From positions 45,059,878-45,123,877 of the forward strand of contig NC_086386.1 of assembly GCF_036588685.1 (NCBI RefSeq): 64,000 bases of DNA. The letters are read 5' to 3'. Every line of letters starts with the position of its first letter. Position 1 is the stretch's first letter. The notes below the pieces were generated by a model that worked only from the letters and a program-made list of their open reading frames with translations, did no database searches and was not told where the DNA came from. A program made the position numbers and the translations under genes. Positions 61,241 through 64,000 of the stretch are shown piece after piece. Source of the DNA: Mytilus trossulus (Eukaryota; Mollusca; Bivalvia; Mytilida; Mytilidae).

Positions 61241-61815
61241 GTGTTTACTTCTGTCGTTCTTCCACATAACTCTATTGAGGTATTTTTTTAGCGTCAGGGG
61301 CACATATCTAAACTAATGTAAAATTTTCACATGCTAGAGCGTGATGTATCGATTGAACGACACCTTCGTTTGTTACATTAGATAGACTCTTGCTTATTAA
61401 AGTAATAAAGATGCATAATAAAAAAAAAAAACTAAAAACAATAAGATTGAAAGTACATTTATATAAGTTGGTACAATGAAAGATGATTCAAGTTCAAGAA
61501 AAGAGTCTTTATAATAGAACACAGAAATATTAATGGAAATGATTACATACAAATCATAATAACCGCGTTGTTAACTTTTTTTAATACTTTTGTCTGCTAT
61601 ATTGACAGTTATTTCTGCGAATACGTATTCATATATTGTCAGAAATCAAATGTATTGTTTTAGTGTAATATTTCCCGATTTTAATGGGTTTTTTTTTTTA
61701 AATCGACATCCTCCATAACCTTTTAAACGCAACATAAAATTAATTGACACATTACGTACAGTATGTAAATATATACTCGTTTTCAATATGTCATTTATTC
61801 ATTTCGTTTTTACAG

Positions 61816-61979
61816 ATTATGTGTGGATCACAGGAGTCGTTGTGTCAGCAGTGATAGTAGCTGTTGTTCTTGCCATTATTATAATTTATGCCTATTTGAA
61901 GTGGAAACGGGAATATCTAAGGACAAATCCAAAAGCTGCGAGGAAGAAAGGGGATCCACGACCTACATTTCCTTTATAG
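61816..61979 (+). CDS. Gene C: last exon, transmembrane helix and short basic tail
   Basis: A TTTTTACAG acceptor is followed by 164 nt, phase 1, ending with TAG at 61977-61979. Encodes DYVWITG, a strongly hydrophobic helix (VVVSAVIVAVVLAIIIIYAY), the stop-transfer KWKREYLR and a basic tail ending RPTFPL. It begins in the same phase and with the same Asp-aromatic start as the last exons of genes A and B, so gene C may be a more distant member of that family; this is inference, because the ectodomain exons were not found. An AATAAA at 62506-62511 lies about 530 bp downstream. Confidence 0.72.
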
Positions 61980-62216
61980 CATTTGATAAAACAAAGTATT
62001 TAGATATGCTTTTTGAGTATTGTTTGCAGCACCTAAGTGTTCATAAAGCGCTACAACGAAAACATGTTGTTTTTCTGGTGCCTTATAACCATCGACCTAA
62101 CATTATGGATGTGATAAAGTACGGAATGAATCTAGCTTAAACTGTGACGTTTTTGAAGTGTTATGTAACTATGCCATTTTTTATTCTATACTGAGCTATA
62201 CTGAACTTGAGAAAAT

Positions 62217-62391
62217 CGCCGTTTCAGAATCTAATGCATCATGGGTTATATATTCAAAAGTGTAAACCGTAACGTTCTGATTGGTTAATACTTTCATAAA
62301 CAATGGAAATGTAACCAATGAAGTGACGTAATTTTCATTTTGGGGTACGAACAATGAAATTACCCGTGATTCTTTTGATTCTGAAGCGGCC
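62217..62391. mobile_element. Short MITE-like inverted repeat element
   Basis: Arms of about 29 bp: GCCGTTTCAGAATCTAATGC at the left and the near-complement GATTCTTTTGATTCTGAAGC at the right. It lies in the putative 3' UTR of gene C. Confidence 0.6.
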
Positions 62392-62505
62392 AATTATGGT
62401 GCTTAAAAACAAGCATTGTGTTTTGTTATACATTGTTATAAAATATTAAGATTGTAAATATTTATTATATGATAGTGACAAAAAAGTTTAATACAATTTG
62501 AATGA

Positions 62506-62511
62506 AATAAA
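62506..62511 (+). terminator. Possible polyadenylation signal of gene C
   Basis: AATAAA in an AT-rich stretch downstream of the gene C stop; it would give a 3' UTR of about 0.5 kb. Confidence 0.4.
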
Positions 62512-62924
62512 CTTATTATTATACAATATGTATGACTAACAAGGTCCAGTTATGCATAATGAAGGAAAATTAGTCAAATAAATTTGTATCTGCCATGATA
62601 GCATTTCCAACTGATTCACAATCACTTGTTTCGTAATGTATTATATTTCACTGTTCGATTGAAATATCAATGTTTTCGTCGTTACTAAAAAAATATATAG
62701 AAAATGCAATGACATAACAAAAAGAAATGACATAGCAAAAAAAAAAGAAGACATAGCAAAAAAAAATGCAAGTTGAAAACAATTCAAAAACATTACACAA
62801 CATACTTGTATTTCAGATTTAAAAGTTTCAGAAACAAGGGAAACTTAGTTTAAATGTGTTTCATTTTAATTTGTTCCATCTGCATATGTTAGTTGCCAGT
62901 TATTTAAACAAAAATTATATTAAA

Positions 62925-63140
62925 TTTTCCTTAAAATGTCCTGTTCCAAGTCAGGAATATAGCAGTTGTTATCAAATGGTCCTGTTTTAATGTATGATGG
63001 TATTTATTTTTGTTGCACTTCATTGTTTCTGTTTTTCTATTGTTCTCTTATGGTTGATGTGTTTCCCTCGGTTTAAGTTTTTATTCCGTTTTCCCCCCTC
63101 TCAATTGACTTTTGAACAGCGGTAAACTACTGTTGCTTTA
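62925..63140 (-). repeat. R3 repeat copy
   Basis: Contains CCAAGTCAGGAATATAGCAG and GAACAGCGGTAAACTACTGT. Confidence 0.65.
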
Positions 63141-63576
63141 TTAGTTACATTATTTGGAGATTGCTTTGTTATTCTGACTCCAGGGATTATCCATCCTTGC
63201 AAAAAAAAATAATAAGATAAAACTATTTTCAAACTATTGATGTAAGAAAGTACTTTATTATTTATTTTCCAAGTATTCTCAATATTGGTCTTAATTGTTG
63301 AAAATAGCACACTTAGGAAGATGGGGTATGAGTGCCGTTATTTCGATAAAAACATACATATTTTCATTTGTTTTAATATTGAAAATGAATAAATTATTGA
63401 ATTGGACTTTGCTTGTATGCAGAAACTAACATTTTACACATTTCCCTCTGATCTTGATTCCCATTACCTTTTGTAAGTATAGAACTAACAAAAAGTCAGG
63501 AAAAGGCCGAACAAAATGGATAAAGCTCATTTAAAAACATTAGGTAAATGGTTTAAATTATTTATCAAAATTAATT

Positions 63577-63967
63577 CTATTCTTCAAAGCTTTTCAAATA
63601 TGATATAATTTCATCTGATTCTTCAGCTCCTCTATCATCATCACTGGCTATCTGTGCATTCTTTAAATAATTCCAGAAGTGTATGTTATTTGGTCGAAGC
63701 TCTGTGGCCTTCAATGAAGAAGAATGAACATTTATAAGTATGATATTGAATATTTTGGATTAAAAGTATGCTATTATTTAGAATAATTGTTTATAGAAGG
63801 TACTTGAATTTTCTTTTCTTTTCTTTTTCAAATTTCACCATAACACAGCTTCGTGTCTTCAAACAGTTACTCACAATTGTGTCATTATCTTCAGCAATTC
63901 GAATTTTAATAGTAATGACGTGGGCTTCGGCTTTCATACTAGATACCATTTGTGATAACAATACCAC
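63577..63967 (-). CDS. Gene D: last two exons of an unidentified gene
   Basis: Exons 63967-63875 (93 nt) and 63708-63577 (132 nt) join in phase 0. The first encodes MKAEAHVITIKIRIAEDND within 31 residues and ends at a GTGAGT donor. An in-frame stop sits directly before its acceptor, supporting a splice site there. The second has a TTCTTCTTCATTGAAG acceptor and encodes ATELRPNNIHFWNYLKNAQI, an acidic block (SDDDRGAEESDE) and the C-terminus ISYLKSFEE. I do not recognise the product; the acidic, Leu-ending C-terminus suggests a cytosolic or nuclear protein. Upstream exons lie beyond the right edge. Confidence 0.6.
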
Positions 63968-64000
63968 CTAGACAGAATTTTCAGATATGACACAATTGTT

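Overview
This is a eukaryotic window that is AT-rich, intron-rich and full of repeats. It most likely comes from a bivalve mollusc, and a mytilid mussel is my best guess. Three things point there: small two-exon coiled-coil plus C1q-domain genes, a family typical of bivalve haemolymph defence; a MetaSINE-like SINE and tRNA-headed SINEs; and decayed Penelope-like reverse transcriptase fragments amid several short interspersed repeat families. The species is inferred. There are no operons, CRISPR arrays or rRNA genes, and most long ORFs are chance ORFs in repeats.

All confident genes between 1 and 40 kb are on the minus strand. The left 10 kb is a C1q-domain cluster: a 5' exon at 721-1111 whose C1q exon lies off the left edge, a complete two-exon gene (8061-7671 joined to 5989-5535), and two decayed copies of the same first exon (about 8310-8563 and 9619-9750). 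Penelope-like RT fragments lie at 3645-4270 (plus) and about 6900-7560 (minus, inside the C1q intron).

From 12 to 40 kb sit two tandem paralogous nine-exon genes, the main content of the window. I reconstructed gene A (20093 to 12034, 366 aa) and gene B (39955 to 25989, 429 aa) from splice sites and reading frame. Both encode a signal peptide, a short Cys/Gly/His-rich segment, a beta-rich ectodomain with a Cys-Cys pair and a QVW(R) motif, one cadherin-like module, a variable stalk, one transmembrane helix and a cytoplasmic tail. Intron phases match at all eight junctions, and exons 2, 3, 4, 6 and 7 have the same length in both. They look like type I cell-surface recognition or adhesion receptors. 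I know no family name, and the function is unknown.

From 40 to 56 kb I find no confident gene. This stretch holds interspersed repeats, MITEs, a MetaSINE-like element and a diverged tandem segmental duplication (48565-52500 and 52625-55435).

The right end holds pieces of three genes. A plus-strand gene ends with a linker exon (57496-57541) and a transmembrane exon (61816-61979), in the same arrangement as the last two exons of genes A and B. A minus-strand gene ends with exons 58361-58295 and 56433-56273, interleaved with the plus-strand exons. Another minus-strand gene enters from the right edge (63967-63875 and 63708-63577). A 1.9-kb element with terminal inverted repeats lies between them at 59344-61240.
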